NCBI GenBank assembly: GCA_964036275.1
Contig: OZ038434.1
Span: forward strand, 14,049,259 to 14,113,258
Length of the DNA: 64,000 nucleotides
Source of the DNA: Litoditis marina
Lineage: Eukaryota; Nematoda; Chromadorea; Rhabditida; Rhabditidae
Direction: 5' to 3'
Both the position numbers and the translations under genes were made by a program. Under the pieces are notes generated by a model. That model made no database searches, was not told where the DNA came from, and was given only the letters and a program-made list of their open reading frames with translations. Shown one piece after another: positions 46,801-62,859 of the stretch; positions within the stretch are counted from its first letter, which is position 1, and each line of letters opens with the position of its first letter.

Positions 46801-48061
46801 ATGAATTCTCGAATGGTACACAGAGTGAGAAGAGGCCGAGTGTGGCCACCCAACATCCGTGGCGAAGAAATAATCCGAGTATGCAGAGATGAAGATATCT
46901 GAATGGCAGTCAAGGAACACCATTTCGCATAGATTTGAAGTGATCTAATAAATCTTGAAATCTTGAACACAGGCGGGGACTCAAACGTCAGAGAAAGTAT
47001 AATGTTCAAACTACAAAGACAAATAGGACCTCAAGTATTAGCTATGGTTTGCATTCACGTGCATTTCCGACTAGAAGCTGGTGTTCTTACCAGGTCAGCT
47101 ATCATATCGATTAGTTGGTCTCCGTCAAAGTCAGGAAGGGCGCTTCTGGAGGCGCTACGTTGCATTCTGGCCATGTTCATCTCGGGACGGAAGAGTCTAA
47201 TCGCCCCATCCACCCCGCAATACGCCTTCATCCTCTCAAACAACTCGACGGCGTAGTGGAAAACCTGAACAAAACAGTTTGTTGTTGTGCTTTACTTGTT
47301 TACCAAAACACAAACAGTTCTATTCATAAAAGTACTACCCATACTTCAAACCACATCTTTGTTTATTCAATGTTCAGATATTGGTAGAATATTAAACTTG
47401 GGAAAGAAAACGAACAAACTTTCATTCATCTGGTAATAACTTCCGTTTCAGTCAATGCGACGTGTCATGACAGATCATATAATTAGAAATAAGTGTATTA
47501 ATTACATCATTTAATGAGAAAGACAGCCATATGGGGGGAGGGGGTTGTACTATAACTTTTTAACCTTTGCAGCCGGATCGATCAAGAATGGTTCATTTTT
47601 GCGAATCTGCGGTCTTTTCTAGCCAGTTGTCATATCCCAATCGATATCTATCATATAATCGGCAAACTTGTTCCCGAACCCGGGTGGCTCATCCTGAAAC
47701 ATTCAAACAATTGAGAGGTGTAAAGGACCAAAACCGAAATTACCACTGTTCGATGAATTCGATCGACAGAGTCACTAAATCAAAAATTATATTCCTGAGG
47801 GGCAAGTTCGAATAACGTATCATAACGATTAGACGACACCATTTGATGAGAATCGAGAAGACGACACCATTTGATGAGAAAGTAGACATCATACCAAACT
47901 TGAACATCTATAATTTGTTTTTTGGTACCGTTGTTTTCCAGATTAGACTCACACTGGCTGGCTTGGGTTTGAGTTCGGCGGGAGAGGCTGGGGTGGTGAG
48001 TAGGTCTCGGTAGTAGAAGGACTTGTGCGGGTCGCCGGAAGGGCTCCATTGTTGATCCAAT
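43824..48061 (-). pseudogene. bcat-1-like: Branched-chain aminotransferase relic, unit 2 (no presequence exon)
   Basis: Exons 47953-48061, 47565-47693, 47091-47264, 46536-46700, 46076-46237, 45442-45529, 44547-44670, 44128-44258 and 43824-43896 match unit 1. The same amber codon is at 47619-47621 and the same phase clash lies between 44547 and 44258, so both lesions predate the duplication or were homogenised. The mitochondrial-presequence exon is missing because the 13.6-kb deletion begins just beyond 48528. Differences include PEGMV for PEVMV and KPAS for KPAT. Confidence 0.87.
44802..45144. mobile_element. C-tract TIR element, copy 1, unit 2
   Basis: Flanked by GCTAGAAG (44794-44801) and GCTGGAAG (45145-45152). 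It is the same insertion as 7976-8315, with small length changes in the C runs and loss of an internal GGGGTGATTG module near 45040. Confidence 0.7.
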
Positions 48062-48526
48062 CTGAAAATTGAATATTTCAGCGGAAAATATGGAGGTTTT
48101 ACAACAAAACTTCCGACAGGAAAGTTTTTCTTCGATGTGTTTGTAGTTTTATGTTGAGAGAACAGTCTAAAACGAAAACCCGAACGTAGTTTGGTCAGTT
48201 AACTCTACTTCTGAGCTCTACCTTCGTACCTTCGTTTGAATACACATCAAATGTCTCAAGTTACGACCTGTCTCAAGTTACGGCGACAACAGCTAAATCA
48301 AACTACAAACACAGCGAAACAGAAAACAAGTTACACCGATTTTTTCTGACCATCCCATCATTAAAACTTCCCAAACGGAATGAATCAGAAACCTCTATTG
48401 CTGCCAATTAGAATCGAAGCCATTAGCTTCAGGCTTATATAGAACAAAAAGTAACTTCTCTGTGGAAAAAATGTGCTCAGTGTTTGATTCACTTTTTGAG
48501 GATTTTTTTCTATTTGTAACAGTTTT

Positions 48527-48528
<2 letters not shown>

Positions 48529-48585
<57 letters not shown>
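48529..48585 (+). repeat. (TA)n tract at the unit 2 deletion junction
   Basis: To the left, the sequence matches unit 1 up to CAGTTTTTG (11700). To the right, TCTTTTCTCTG matches unit 1 at 25400. The 13.6 kb between is missing, and the tract is the junction. Confidence 0.93.
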
Positions 48586-48587
<2 letters not shown>

Positions 48588-48663
48588 TTTCTCTGTCTTC
48601 TTCTTATTACCTCTCTCTCCTTTTTGACTTTTTCAAAACAGTAAGTTTGTCTTTTAATCTCAG

Positions 48664-49779
48664 CCATTACCATCGGTGCTATTTCTCCGGGTCTCACCTC
48701 GCCAAAGAAGAAAGTGCACGGCAGCGATGTCATGTCTTCCAGAGTACATTGACAATAAAATAACAGTTTGCAAACTTATCACCGTATATCCAACAACTCT
48801 GACAGTGTGTACGAAAAAGTAACGTAAGAATAGTACAATAGTTGTTTTTAGATACACAACACAGTTGTGAGCAGTATTTGCGGAATTTAGAATGTGGTGG
48901 AGATAAAAGTAAAGTACTGTCATTTCTGGTGACAGTAAGATGAGAAATGTTGTGATATTTATGTGGAGTGAAGTACCACAATGAGAACATAAGCAATGAC
49001 CATCAAATCTTTGCAGCCGGCTCGTTCCCTGAAGTCACCATCCAAAACGCCGACTCCCACCACCACCACCCCCAAGTCTACTACTCTAGCTCGGTAGGCT
49101 TTTGAAATCTATTGTTTTTCTCAGCTTTTTTTCTGCAGTACAAGATTGTTGTGTTACAATTAATAAAACATCGCGTGGTTTTTCTATATTTGTATATTCT
49201 CCATTGATCTTACCGGTTACAGATCTGCCAGCGATATGTCATCTACAAGAACTGCTCGTGAGCAGCTTAAATGTAAGTTTCAGGAAATATTGAAATCATT
49301 TGTGTTTTTCTAATGTTTTTCGAAATGTCTTTTTGACTCGTATGTTTTCAGCCTATTCCACCTCCGATTCCACCTCCACAGCCCGTTTTTGTTCGCCCAC
49401 TGTTTGCGCTCACGAAACTGAGGAAAAGACGGCCGAGTACGTCATTGGTTAATCTCCAGACACATCATCGGTGTCGCGTTCCGTCGGGGATACACTGCTA
49501 TTACACTACTAATACAGCAGGATTGAACAGTTTGTACAGCTTTCGTCTAGCTTTCCTATAGGTGTGATCCGAAGTTGGATTGACAGCGGAAAAAAAACGC
49601 AAACATCAAACTAGATATATAGCGATCCTTTCTGTTTGATGTCGTAGGGTAACAATGTAACCAGAGTGTTCCACAGAGAAACATATCAAAGGAACTATCT
49701 TACTTTTCTAGACCGCTTCCCTCCGCTTGCAAAAATGATCAAGTCACCGCCTTCTTCGCGTTGCCTGGCGGTACATTGA
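48664..49779 (+). CDS. Gene 2, 3' exons (5-9), unit 2; exons 1-4 deleted
   Basis: Exons 48664-48743, 49017-49093, 49223-49272, 49352-49447 and 49712-49779 match the unit 1 set, with one change (SKTPTP for SKTPNP). The upstream exons lie in the deleted block, so this copy is headless within the unit and unlikely to make the same protein. Confidence 0.45.
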
Positions 49780-50462
49780 AGGTAAGATAAAACTTTCTTA
49801 CGGCTTGTTTCCCTGTATTGTTTCGAGTTTCGAATCAAGAGCATTTCAAAGCGTGAGACTTCTATTGAGGCTTTGGCCCTCTATCTTTGCCCTGGTGATC
49901 GGTCGCTCTATTGACTATGGCCCTGCCCTCCCCCTCAATCAAATAAACATCATCATCTCGTAAATTTGGTGAAAAAGTTAACCAACAGGTTGAATCTTCT
50001 GAATAGAATTAAATAAATTGATAACAAGTTTGTGTACGGCCTAATTCATCCGTTTGTCACTTTATCGTGAATAGAATAGAATAGAACAGAATAGATTTAT
50101 TCGTGAATCAACACGTGACATTCCACATTGTTGGATGCGGACTATGTTTGTTTATGACTGCTTGTATAGACGTTCTTTGTACTTTGTAGTCTGATCAACG
50201 CTCCCTTGTGAGTAGGTTGTACATTTGACATACAATCCTTTGGGATAAGTTTTGCCCTAGAATCCTGTAATAACTCATACAGCTAGTTCTTACTGCTTCT
50301 TGTTGTTGAATGTATCCGCGATAAACTTTATATTATCATTATTCATGTTGACCAAAATTATTTGTTGACTGCAATCAACATACATTTGTTCTTATTCGAT
50401 TCATCGTTTAGTTGAAAATACATGTGTCTCTAGTTTTTAATTCAGATGTTTTTTTCTCACAG

Positions 50463-50655
50463 GGTCACATTGATGAAGTTCACGTACTAATGACGTGGCC
50501 CATAGTTTTGTTCCGACTGGTCTCTATTTCAGGTGGAAATGCGTGTCGTTGTGTTTATGGCAGGCAGTGGTACCCTGGAAATGGTTGGTGCACCCCCGAC
50601 CAGGATGATTACCAAGAGAGTTGCCGTCAACGGTCACGAGATCTACCAGCAGTAG
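50463..50655 (+). CDS. Two-exon C-terminal fragment, unit 2
   Basis: Same as 27276-27468: GHIDEVH exon (50463-50483), 49-nt intron, then 50533-50655 ending NGHEIYQQ and TAG. The reading frame is intact in both copies. Confidence 0.35.
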
Positions 50656-50970
50656 ATATTTCGGTAGAACAGTATCACGAACCAAAACTGATACGAGTCT
50701 ATTTGTATGTGTTTTTTCTCATTTAGCGGTTGTGGCTATTGTATAAGTGTAACAGCATATGTGTCATCTGTATTTCTCATAATGAAGAAATTGAGAAGTT
50801 GTATGACATTGTCATTGAAGTAATAAATACTGTAAACAAGACCTATAACCTTGTTAACCTTAGCATAGCTTCCCTATCCACAAAACCCTCAAACGTTGAA
50901 AGGAGCGTTCAAAAAACATTCCTTTGTCATTTTTTGCCATGTTAAGCTCGTCATTCAGAACCGTTTGGTA

Positions 50971-52625
<1,655 letters not shown>

Positions 52626-54035
52626 ATAGACACTGTATAATACTCCTTCTGTAATTGTATGATATATTCAAGTATAGAAATAATGTAAAAATAATCTCAA
52701 ATCCCCTGACATCATTTCGAGTGAGTTTTCTGAAAAACTTACGACTCTCGCGTATTGTAAACAGAAATCGAGAATTGTCAGAAAAACTTTCAAAAACATT
52801 GATAGTCAACCTTTTTGTGACCGTTCTTTAATGCTACTTTTATAGCACAAAAAATAGTAAAATAACTCCCCAATTATGTGACAACCTTTTAAACACATAG
52901 TATGTGCAACAAAACTCATAAAAAAAACTTGTTGGATTTTTATTTTTACGTTGGCATGTTTTTCACTCACGTGAAACTCTGACAGGCCGTTGGCATGCGT
53001 TAGTATCAACAAATACGTTGGCATATTATCTGAGATTTGACAGCAACTACAGAATGGAATTTCGCATGTTTTTTGATCGAAATACAAACGAGTAGTCTTC
53101 TATGGAACTAGTTTATAATTGAAGTTTCTATTATTGTATTGCTCGTTCTGCTATATTTCGAAGTTAAGGTGGTATCGCAGAATGCGGTATCCAGTATTTG
53201 CTACGTTGCTTAACATAGAGTGCGCATTAGCATTTATCACTCACGCGCACGTACCACGCAATCTCGCCGATTCGTGGCAGTAAGCATCAACATGGGTGAC
53301 AGCTTTTGAGGCAATCATCTCGTCTCTCTTTTTCGCCACTTCTCATCGTCAGCTGTTCTTCCAGGGCTCATGCATGCATGGCTACAGTAAGTCTGATGAG
53401 AAACAAAAACAGATCTTTAATTGAGTTGAACCGGGTGCATGTCTGTTCGAGCCCCGGGCCAGCACAGCGCGCAATTACGCAATGCGAAATGCAGATGTGG
53501 AGTCTGGGGACGAACACTGAAAGAAGACCGATGCATTACAATGGTGATTTACTTATTAGGCACTCGTTTCGGGGCTCTTTTGTCGTCTGCAATTGGGTGC
53601 GCAAATCCGGTCATCATTTCGCGCGGCTTATGGGGGTTCGAACCAGCCTCCTCTGGGAAACTCGTTTCATCACCATTTATTGGAACAGTTCCTAGAATGC
53701 TATGTTTTAGAGGGAGAAAGCAACGTCAATATGTTGGACGGGTGTCTGAGACAAACTGATCTATGAGGTAAAAATCAGCACGTCTTACAGTCGGATGTGA
53801 AGGACATTATTTCGATATATTCTGGTATCATATGGGTAAATGAATTTCTATTCAAAGTTGGGCTATTAGGGCTTTGAATGCTCACCGCATATCATGGGAA
53901 AATTTACCATTGGAAACTTTTCAAAAGGATTGTAGAAATGGTGCTCATTTTCATTGTATTACTTTTCACATTATTGGAATTAGAAAGAAAGTTTGATAGA
54001 AGATGGTGGTAAATATATTATTATTCAGTATTCAG

Positions 54036-54164
54036 GTAGAAGTGTGTCGCGAGTTCCAACGCGGTCAGGGTGCCCGCAGTGACCTGGAGTGCAAATTTGC
54101 CCATCCGCCGCCTAACGTGGATGTGCAACAAGGACAGGTCACCGCCTGCTATGACAGCAAAGAG
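54036..54164 (+). pseudogene. mbl-1-like: Muscleblind-type CCCH zinc-finger exon, unit 2
   Basis: Identical in length and phase to 30758-30886 and with the same Cys-to-Gly loss (RGQGARSD). One residue differs (QGQVTACYD here, QGQGTACYD in unit 1); the Val form is closer to the family consensus. Confidence 0.8.
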
Positions 54165-54331
54165 GTCAGTTATTCAATCCCGTTCTATACTTCCTACTAC
54201 TATAGAGACTACAATTGTTATTAGTGTTCCAAGTTTTACGGTTTTATATTCCGGGTAGTTTTTGGCTGTTACTTATCAAGATTGCATGATCATGACGCTG
54301 GATACATAGAGAAACGGATTCACCTCAACAT

Positions 54332-54933
54332 CTCTCTGCCCTATACTCTCTTGTCAGGCCGCAGAAAACTGCGTCTCTCTGCCCTTCACTTTCTTGTCAG
54401 GCCGCAGAAAACTGCGTCTCTCTGCCCTCCACTCTCTTGTCAGGCCGCAGAAAACTGCGTCTCTCTGCCCTCCACTCTCGTCTCAGGCCGCAGAAAACTG
54501 CGTCTCTCTGCCCTCCACTCTCTTGTCAGGCCGCAGAAAACTGCGTCTCTCTGCCCTCCACTCTCTTGTCAGGCCGCAGAAATCTGCGTCTCTCTGCCCT
54601 CCACTCTCTTGTCAGGCCGCAGAAATCTGCGTCTCTCTGCCCTCCACTCTCTTGTCAGGCCGCAGAAAACTGCGTCTCTCTGCCCTCCACTCTCTTGTCA
54701 GGCCGCAGAAAACTGCGTCTCTCTGCCCTCCACTCTCTTGTCAGGCCGCAGAAAACTGCGTCTCTCTGCCCTCCACTCTCTTGTCAGGCCGCAGAAAACT
54801 GCGTCTCTCTGCCCTCCACTCTCTTGTCAGGCCGCAGAAATCTGCGTCTCTTCGCCCTGCACTCTCTTGTCAGGCCGCAGAAAACTGCGTCTCTCTGCTC
54901 TCCACTCTCTTGTCAGGCCGCAGAAATCTGCAA
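54332..54933 (+). repeat. 43-bp minisatellite, unit 2 (14 copies, uninterrupted)
   Basis: Fourteen units spaced exactly 43 bp (TCAGGCCGCAG at 54354, 54397 and so on to 54913). It lacks the transposon present in the unit 1 array. The open frames of about 174-237 codons across it are repeat artefacts. Confidence 0.96.
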
Positions 54934-55573
54934 CTATCAATTTGAGGCCACCTTTTTATGATATCATTACCTCACAGCCTAGTGAATATGTTTAAAGAAT
55001 CTAGAACAATATTTCATAAAATCCAGTTTGTTTATTTTATTGATATGAAAGAGATATTGAGTAGCCGCTTCCAGCATTCTTCCTTTTTTCTTGTTTTCCT
55101 GGGTTTACGTGAAATTAAGTAGACGGTTTCCCGTTTCCAAGTTTCTCAACTGAACGCGTCAAGAATATTTCCGGAAAGATTCTCGTTCAGATTTCACCGT
55201 TTCAATCATCATTGTTTCCTACTTACCACCCGAGTGACGGTTGCGCTCCCGATTTAGCAGTCTGGTAGGTTTTCGTTCTCGCGATTTTCGTTTCATTACT
55301 GTAGAGAGAAGTCTTCGAAACTCAAAAAGAATTTTATTCAAATTAATTCACCTTGATAATTTATCCACAACTTAGAACCTCGCCAGTTTGAAGTAGATGT
55401 AAATAGATAATGATTAAACATTTCTCGTTGTGCTAATGTCTTGCATGAAGTTCCAGAGTGGAAACGGGACCAAAGTAGTAATTTTCCGCGACATATTTCG
55501 TCGTTGTCTCAATTTCGCTATGTCATAAGCAGTTTTCAATATTTTGTTATTATAATAAACTTTTCTCAGGTAA

Positions 55574-58500
55574 ATGACTAGGAGAAAGTTTGGAAAGAGG
55601 CTTCACCCCATTTCGCCCCAAGGTGAGGTTGAATTTTGTTATGGTATGACCAGGTAGTCATGGTCGGCTCTCACTTGAAAGTTACCAATCTGGTGACAAA
55701 AAAATTGTCACTATATGATGAGTTCATAGTAGCTGTCGTTCGAGCTTTTTTGTGTGAAAAGATCAAGGCGCCCCAATCATCCAGATTTATCGAAGTAGTA
55801 GATCAGTGCTGCAATTCTAGGGATTATAGACTGCTACTAAGGTACTTTGACATGAGAAGCCAAGAAAACTTGGTAGTTGGAAAAGAAAAAATGTATGTCG
55901 CCCATAACTTTCAAACCCAATATTGCTTTTTTTCATGCAGACGACACGTGGAGCCACGTTCGACAGGAAAGAGTGAATGGGAACTCAGCTATATACAGGA
56001 ATATCGGAGGTAAACTTACCATTCTCTCAACATTCATTTGGGGTAAACAGAACAAAACCGTTATCGAACTTACGTTGCAAAAATAAGAGGAAAAAATAAG
56101 TAGAACATAGTATAATTTAATTCAGGTAAAAATAATATTGAAAAAGGATAAAAACACATTGGGTAGGATTGAACTTAGCGGATGTCTCTCAATAGTATAC
56201 AAGAAGTTAGTAAAGTATATGCAATCATTGTTTTTTTCAGATAGTACTATCAAACTCGAGTCGTTCCGGGAGGTTGATGACTATCTCAAAAATATGTACG
56301 AGAGCGACAGATTTCGTTTTGAAAGAAAAACAACGGATGTGAGTTACAAGTACATACGAAATGAGAAAAGCATTTAAGTATCAAATGTAGTGTGGGTAAG
56401 AAATATATTTATTTTTGGAGATTGGAACTTCAAAAAAACTTACACGGAGTATGCCAAACGCCGAACTATGAAATGTCCTCTTAACAAGTACATCAACGAA
56501 AACACATGTTGCTAGTTTCGGCCGCCGTTGTGAGGAGTTTTTTGTGAAAATCGCGTGGAGCGCGAATCGCTCTGCATGAGTTGTCTTTGGTTTGACCTTC
56601 GCGGACTAATTTTTTGCTTATAAATGCCAAAAAGCTACTATTATAATATACAGGTCAAACCAAACACAACTCACACATTTGTCGGTTCCCCCAATTTCTA
56701 CTAATCCAAGTCGAATTTAGATTCATAACTTCCCACTTCACTTATTTAAGTACGATGAAGTTTTCATTCCTTATCTTTCTCTCTATGTAAAATCATGTGA
56801 ACCGGTCGCGAAGTTTATGATAAGCTGCTATACAATCACTTTTTAAGTCAAACCAACTGATGAGCTCTCTTGAAGACTGGTCATAACCAACTCAGTGTGT
56901 TATGGTCAATCACACACATCTGATAAGTGGATACTGGTCATTTCCAGAGTTCCCTGATTCCCTTGTTCGAAACGTTATGCAGAATCACACAAGTGGATAT
57001 GAACAAGCCATCTGCCCCTACCCACCCTTGGAAGGATTCCGTGGTCCCTATTATTGGGAGAATGGAAAAAAAGAGTGTGTACAACCAAGAGCGGGTTTGC
57101 GGCTTCTATAGGCCATTTTCGGACAAACGGAATCATCGAGGAAATTGCTGGGTGAGTGTGAATTTACTTGTATAGTGGGATCAGAAGTAGTTATCACCAG
57201 AAACGAATCACTTCTTTCAAGACATTTTTGAAGATTCTGAATCAATTGTATAGAGGGAAAAGTAACAATTGGTGGTTGGAACTGGGATGAGTGAAGTGTA
57301 AAAGCTACTTTTATGTCACTTTGTGACACTTGCTCTTCATCTCTAGAACTATTCGTGTAACTAGGACCGTAAAATGTTCCCGTTAGTTAATCGCGCGCAG
57401 CGCGAAGCACTGTGCGTGATTTGTCTTCGGTCAGGCTAATGCGCGCTTTCAATTTTTTTGTTTCCCCCTAAAAAGGCTAAAATATGCAAAACAAAACTTT
57501 TTATTATTTGTGAACCTTCAACAGCGTAATTGAAAGCTGTGTTCGAAATTTGAACGAAATCGAACAAGAATGAGCCAAGTTATGAATCTCATGAGCTTCA
57601 TCAGGAGCGCCAACTTCCGTCGTGTGTGGGTGGGTGTGTGGGTGGGTTGTGACAAGAAAAAATAAACCCAGTTTAAGGGTTTCTACTCGACCGATCATGG
57701 TAAAAATTGTAGTAGGGATGTAATACCTGCTCAGACCCTGGCGGAGCAAAAAAAATTGCGAAAAAGTTATATCAGTCAAAAAGTTATATTAAGTTTTAAA
57801 CTTTTCCAAAAGTGTCTGCGTCTCTCTATTAAGCATGCTCTCTCACCCTCTCTGACAGGCCGCAGGCCGGTGGATCGAACTGTCTCATAACTTAGGGTAA
57901 CGTTGACCGATTCGGATTAAAATTGAAATATGTTGTCATCGTAACTTGACCATGAGTTTTTCTATTCGTGACGTCATATAGAATTCTGAAGGCCAGATGA
58001 CGTCAAATTTCAAAAGTGTGAAGTTGACGTCAAATAGTTCTTCAAATGATAATAATAATTGGCAAATGAGTTATTAACGGCAAAACTTTATTATGAAATG
58101 ACGTACTCTGAAATTCCGAAGCCAGATGACGTCATATTCAAAAGTGCAAAGTTGAACTCAAATATTTTTTCAAATGATGATAATAGTAAGCAACTGAGGT
58201 ATCAACGATGAAACTTCATCCGAACATTACGTCATCTGGAATACTGAAGGCCAGATGACGTCAAATTTCAAATGTGCGAAGTTGCGTCAAATACTTCTTC
58301 GAATGATAAAAACAGTTGGCCAGTGGGGAACATTGACTTTTTACCCCCCACCTTTTTGAATTTTTATTGCGTTTGGGGAATTGTAGTTTGACCCCCCCCC
58401 ACCGGGGGGTGATAATTTAATTTATCACCTGCAATACAAAAGTTTGAGGGTGGGGGGTAAAGAGTAAACATTTCCGGTATTGAAGTTCAGCCCCCCACTC

Positions 58501-61500
58501 GTTGAAGTTCTACCCCCCGCCGACCCAGGTGGGGGGTAAATAGTAAATGTCGAAGTAGAATTTTGCCCCCCCCCCCTTCTCCTAGATTTTCAGGTTTCAG
58601 CTTGGGTGGGGGGTTGAAGTGCTACGGGGGGACCCAACTAAAGTGGGGGGCGATACTTCAATTTTCCCGGCCAGTGAGTTGTTAACGGTAAAACTTCATC
58701 TGAACATGATGTGTTCTGGGATTATGCTGGTCGACTGATGTCATCATTGAAATATGCAAAGGTAACGTCAAACATGCTTCCTTCCAATTTTTAGTTGCGC
58801 ATGTTTAAATTTTAAGAGCAAATCTAGTTCGTTCTTTTGGGTTTCAGTTGCAAATTTAGACATGCCTCCGGAATGTCTACAAAAAGTGTAAAATTCATCA
58901 AAAAGTGGGGAACCAACAATTGTGTTATTTGTACGAGCTACTCAAGAACGGCACAACTTCTAGGGACACTGCAACAAAAAGGGAAAAATATAGAGAGTGA
59001 TTATTTTAAAGTGATGATGCCACAAAAAGTGAAACATATTTTGCTAACTAGTTCACGGTAGATCACAAGTCACAGCTTTCCGATTGAGATACGGAATTTG
59101 AAAACAATGAGCGAGATTAATTAATCAGTTGTGACTTAACAGCTACCGCGAACTAGTTAGAAAAATATGTTTCACTTTTTGTGGCATCATCACTTTAAAA
59201 TAATCACTCTCTATATCTTTCCCTTTTTGTTGCAGTGTCCCTAGAAGTTGTGCCGTTCTTGAGTAGCTCGTACAAATAACACAATTGTTGGTTCCCCACT
59301 TCTTGATGAATTGTGTAAGACTTTACCTCGAACAACTGACAAAACATTTCAGGCGGTCTGCCAAAGAACCCACAGCGTCAGCTACGTCAGAGGAGGTGTT
59401 AGACAGGTGAACAGAGCCAGCGTCGCACCATTCACCTTGAAGCTGGGAGATTCGTGGAACTTTTTCGATGAGGAGCACCAGAAGTTAGTTTTATAATTGT
59501 ATATACGATTACATTTTATAACTTCAACATCACACATTTGCTATGGGAACTACTGATGAAACTATGAACAACGGTTATGCTACGTAATGGACCTACCATT
59601 CAGTGAATTGTTAACTCATCGGGGTTTCCAATTCCGAACTCGATTCGAAACAAACTCCAAAGATACTGGAGATTTGAGTTCAAGTCGAAATTTGAGATAT
59701 GGGTCGGAACTCGCAACCAGCTCGAAACTCCAAAATGACTTGAATCTCGGAGTTTTCGCATTTCGAATTTCTCGTTTCGAGTTGGTTTCGAGTTTTGAGT
59801 CGTAATATACTCAAAATAGTGTTAATTATGGTATAAACCGAGCATGGACTACGTTGTCATTTACCTTTGGGTGTAATGCCGTAAAGCCTCTCCAAGTTTT
59901 CTTCTAGTCATTCATCTACGAGAAGGTTAAGATAGAGAACAAAAATCATTTATTTACCTGAATTTAAGTTCAAAACAAAATAACTGAGGCGAATTAAAAA
60001 CATCTCTCTCACAAGAGTAGAAGTATGGCTCACACAGAAGGTTGACTAGTATTCGTAGAAAACGAATTTGACTCAAAAAACGGACCTCGAAATTTAGAAA
60101 TTCTATCTCCAGAGGAAACCACGTTGTGCCTTTGTCTGGGGATATTGACCGATCGTTCGGGAGTCTGCTCGGGTGGTATGGCTGTGGAATTTGTTTCTCA
60201 TGGACAATGCCGCTGTTTGACAGCGAGAAGCCACATCAAGCCTTTCAATTGATCCATTCCTTCTTGTGGAACATAGTGGAGCACGGAATATGCGACGTAA
60301 GTTGAGAAAAAATTTACTCCTTGGTTGAATAAAACGTTATGTCCAAAAAAGTCAGCCATGCTGTCAATTTTTATTTGCCTTGTGGCAGTTGAGAGGTGTT
60401 TTAGAATTGTGAATTTCCCTCATGTGATCAAATAGTACGTTTTTTAGGATTAACAATACAATGATAACAAAGCTGTGTTTTCCAGAGTTCTTTGACCATG
60501 GAAGAGGTTCAAGAGAGAATTATCTTAGCCACCATCGTATTCGGTCCAGAGGGACCGAAAGTTTCGTTCCCAGAGAATGATTCCCAGAAAGGGATCCACG
60601 AGGAGAGGAAAGTTGGTACATTTATAATATTGTACAGCGTTTGGCGAGTCTTTGACCTTTTCAACCGCAGATATTGTACGCGATACATTTATGTCATCTC
60701 AAGTTTGAACTTTTCCCTGCATTCTCGTGAATACGATGACTAAACATAGGATGTATATGCCATTATTTTGAGGCCAGTTTCACAGCTTACATACAAATAG
60801 TTCCGAAACTGAATGACTACGGAGCAAAAATTGAGCTACCCAGATTCGGGTTACTGTAACACGACAATCCAAACTCCTCAATGCTTTGCTGTTTCTAGAA
60901 CATATATAGTTTTGCGTTCACAGCTTTCATTGTCGTGATTTGGACAATGTTTCGAACAATTCTGACCATAGGAGTTTCGTAATGTTATCAACATTCTTGA
61001 CATCGTCTACTCAGTTGACACAGTGTATCACGTGCGCGAAAATGCGCCAAATTTTGAGAAAACGAATCAAGACAATATGTTGAGAACTAGATCAACGGCT
61101 GTGGTTTACAAGATGTAATAATCATCTCAAATTTCCGAGTTCAAAAAAATTCCCTTACTATTTTCACACACAGTTTGAACCGATTTCAGAGAGATAAATT
61201 ATGCCCCATCGAACTGGATACACAGTATGCGTACTTCCCGAAGGTCGCTCGCGGAGAGGATTCGAGCTGCTCTGTGGGCGTGAAAAACGTCTCTGGAAAA
61301 ACTACGATCGCCGTCAAGGTACTGTTGATTCAAATATTTCGCACTCGATTCCCGATAGTTCATTATTTATAAATGTGGATTTCGAGTATTTTGAGGTATT
61401 TCTGGAAACTTTTGAAAGTTTTGAAAAATTGATAAATTTTGAAAAATTGATAAAAACAAACTGTTTGGTACGCTGCCAAATTTTACAACGCTTTTATCAG

Positions 61501-62859
61501 AACTATTTATCTTATGTTTTATAAGTTGCGACTCGAGTAAAACTCGTGAGTGTTTTTTGAAACCATGAAACAATTCTAGATAAAATGTTCAAGAGGATTC
61601 TACGCTCATCCGTATCTGTACCTTGAACCAAGAGAAGAAAAACTGTTGCAGTGGCACTACAAGGTAGGAAAACTTTATTCGTAACAATAAGCAATGTGTC
61701 AAAGCAGTGAACGCCAACTAATGGTTTTGTTGTGTTTCCTATGTATTGAATTTCGTACTGTACACTACAATTTTCGTACTATTTTGGTAAATTCCGCATG
61801 TACCCGCGAGTTTTTGAGCGCACCAGTATCCAATTGATCACGTTCTCATTGAGCAGTGAATATTTTTCCTACTACATAATTTGTAACTCATTCTTCATTA
61901 TAAGTACAAGGTTACTTATTGGTAACAAAGTTGTTCCAAACCATACGCAAAATGTTACAGTTTAGAAAAACTAGATTAACGACTATTCCCCATGTTTTCA
62001 TTAAAAAAATTTCAGCATCAACGCATAAACTAACTTTCTTGCAAGAAAGTAATAGAGTACGTTCATGGAGACGTGAAAACAGTCAAATGTGCACCAGATG
62101 CTCTTAATTCATACAAATTTCCAGGATCGCGGTGATGTCGAGGAGTCTCCTGTATTCCGTTTATACTACAAAACCGGCGCAATCAAAGGGGATGAAAGTA
62201 TTTGGATGAACGAGGAGAAACCTGATGGTAATCCGAATTATAATCTTTTTACTTTAAGCAAAAACTTTTCAAACTGATTTTTTGGTGTGTCTGCTATCTC
62301 ATATTTCTTTACGGAGCATGTGCTCATATACACTTTCTGGAATAGGGCAAAGCCTACTTGTTTCTCTAGAGTTTTGGGTCGAAATGGCTCACGCTCACAT
62401 GGACAACCGTATCATCAACTGAAATTTAACATCTCACGTATCTCATGACTTTCAGGAGTAATTATCACAAAAGTGAAGTTCGTGGATTCTCGTGGAATGA
62501 AGAAGAAAGAATGGTACTGTTATTGTCTAAATTTCATCATTTTTATTTTAACAATTGTGGTTTTACTAATGAGTCAGGCCATTTTGAATGGCATATAATT
62601 TATGTATGTTTTGTTAACATTCCTTAGGACCTTCCAGTTATATCTATAATTTTCGTCATTATGCTTATTTCAAGCACGACAAAGTACTTATGAGTATATG
62701 GCCACCAATTCTGGACTAAATATGAAAAATCCAATCAGTTTCATGATTATTCAAAAACTCGATTCAATATAACTTGAATTCGAGTTCTTCAAACAATCTG
62801 ATACCTGTTTGTCACCCAATTATATATGCAAAATGTATCTTATTCTATTATTCTTCAGA
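55574..62859 (+). CDS. Gene A, second complete copy (12 exons, 411 aa)
   Basis: Exons: 55574-55622, 55941-56009, 56241-56338, 56948-57151, 59353-59483, 60113-60296, 60486-60611, 61190-61318, 61580-61663, 62125-62227, 62456-62513 and 62859. Lengths and phases are identical to the first copy. AATAAA is at 62987. Substitutions against the first copy include ERIILATIV for ERIIIATIV and FPENDSQ for FPEVDSQ; the frame stays open and splice sites are kept. Two open, fully spliced copies next to dead neighbours suggest this is the functional gene of the array. Confidence 0.78.
57389..59310. mobile_element. Palindrome/CRE element in gene A intron 4, unit 2
   Basis: Counterpart of 34710-36647, with GC-rich hairpin end, TGACGTCA array, nested C-tract element (58326-58668, GGCCAGTG duplication at 58318-58325 and 58669-58676) and terminal palindrome (58880-59310). 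Confidence 0.72.
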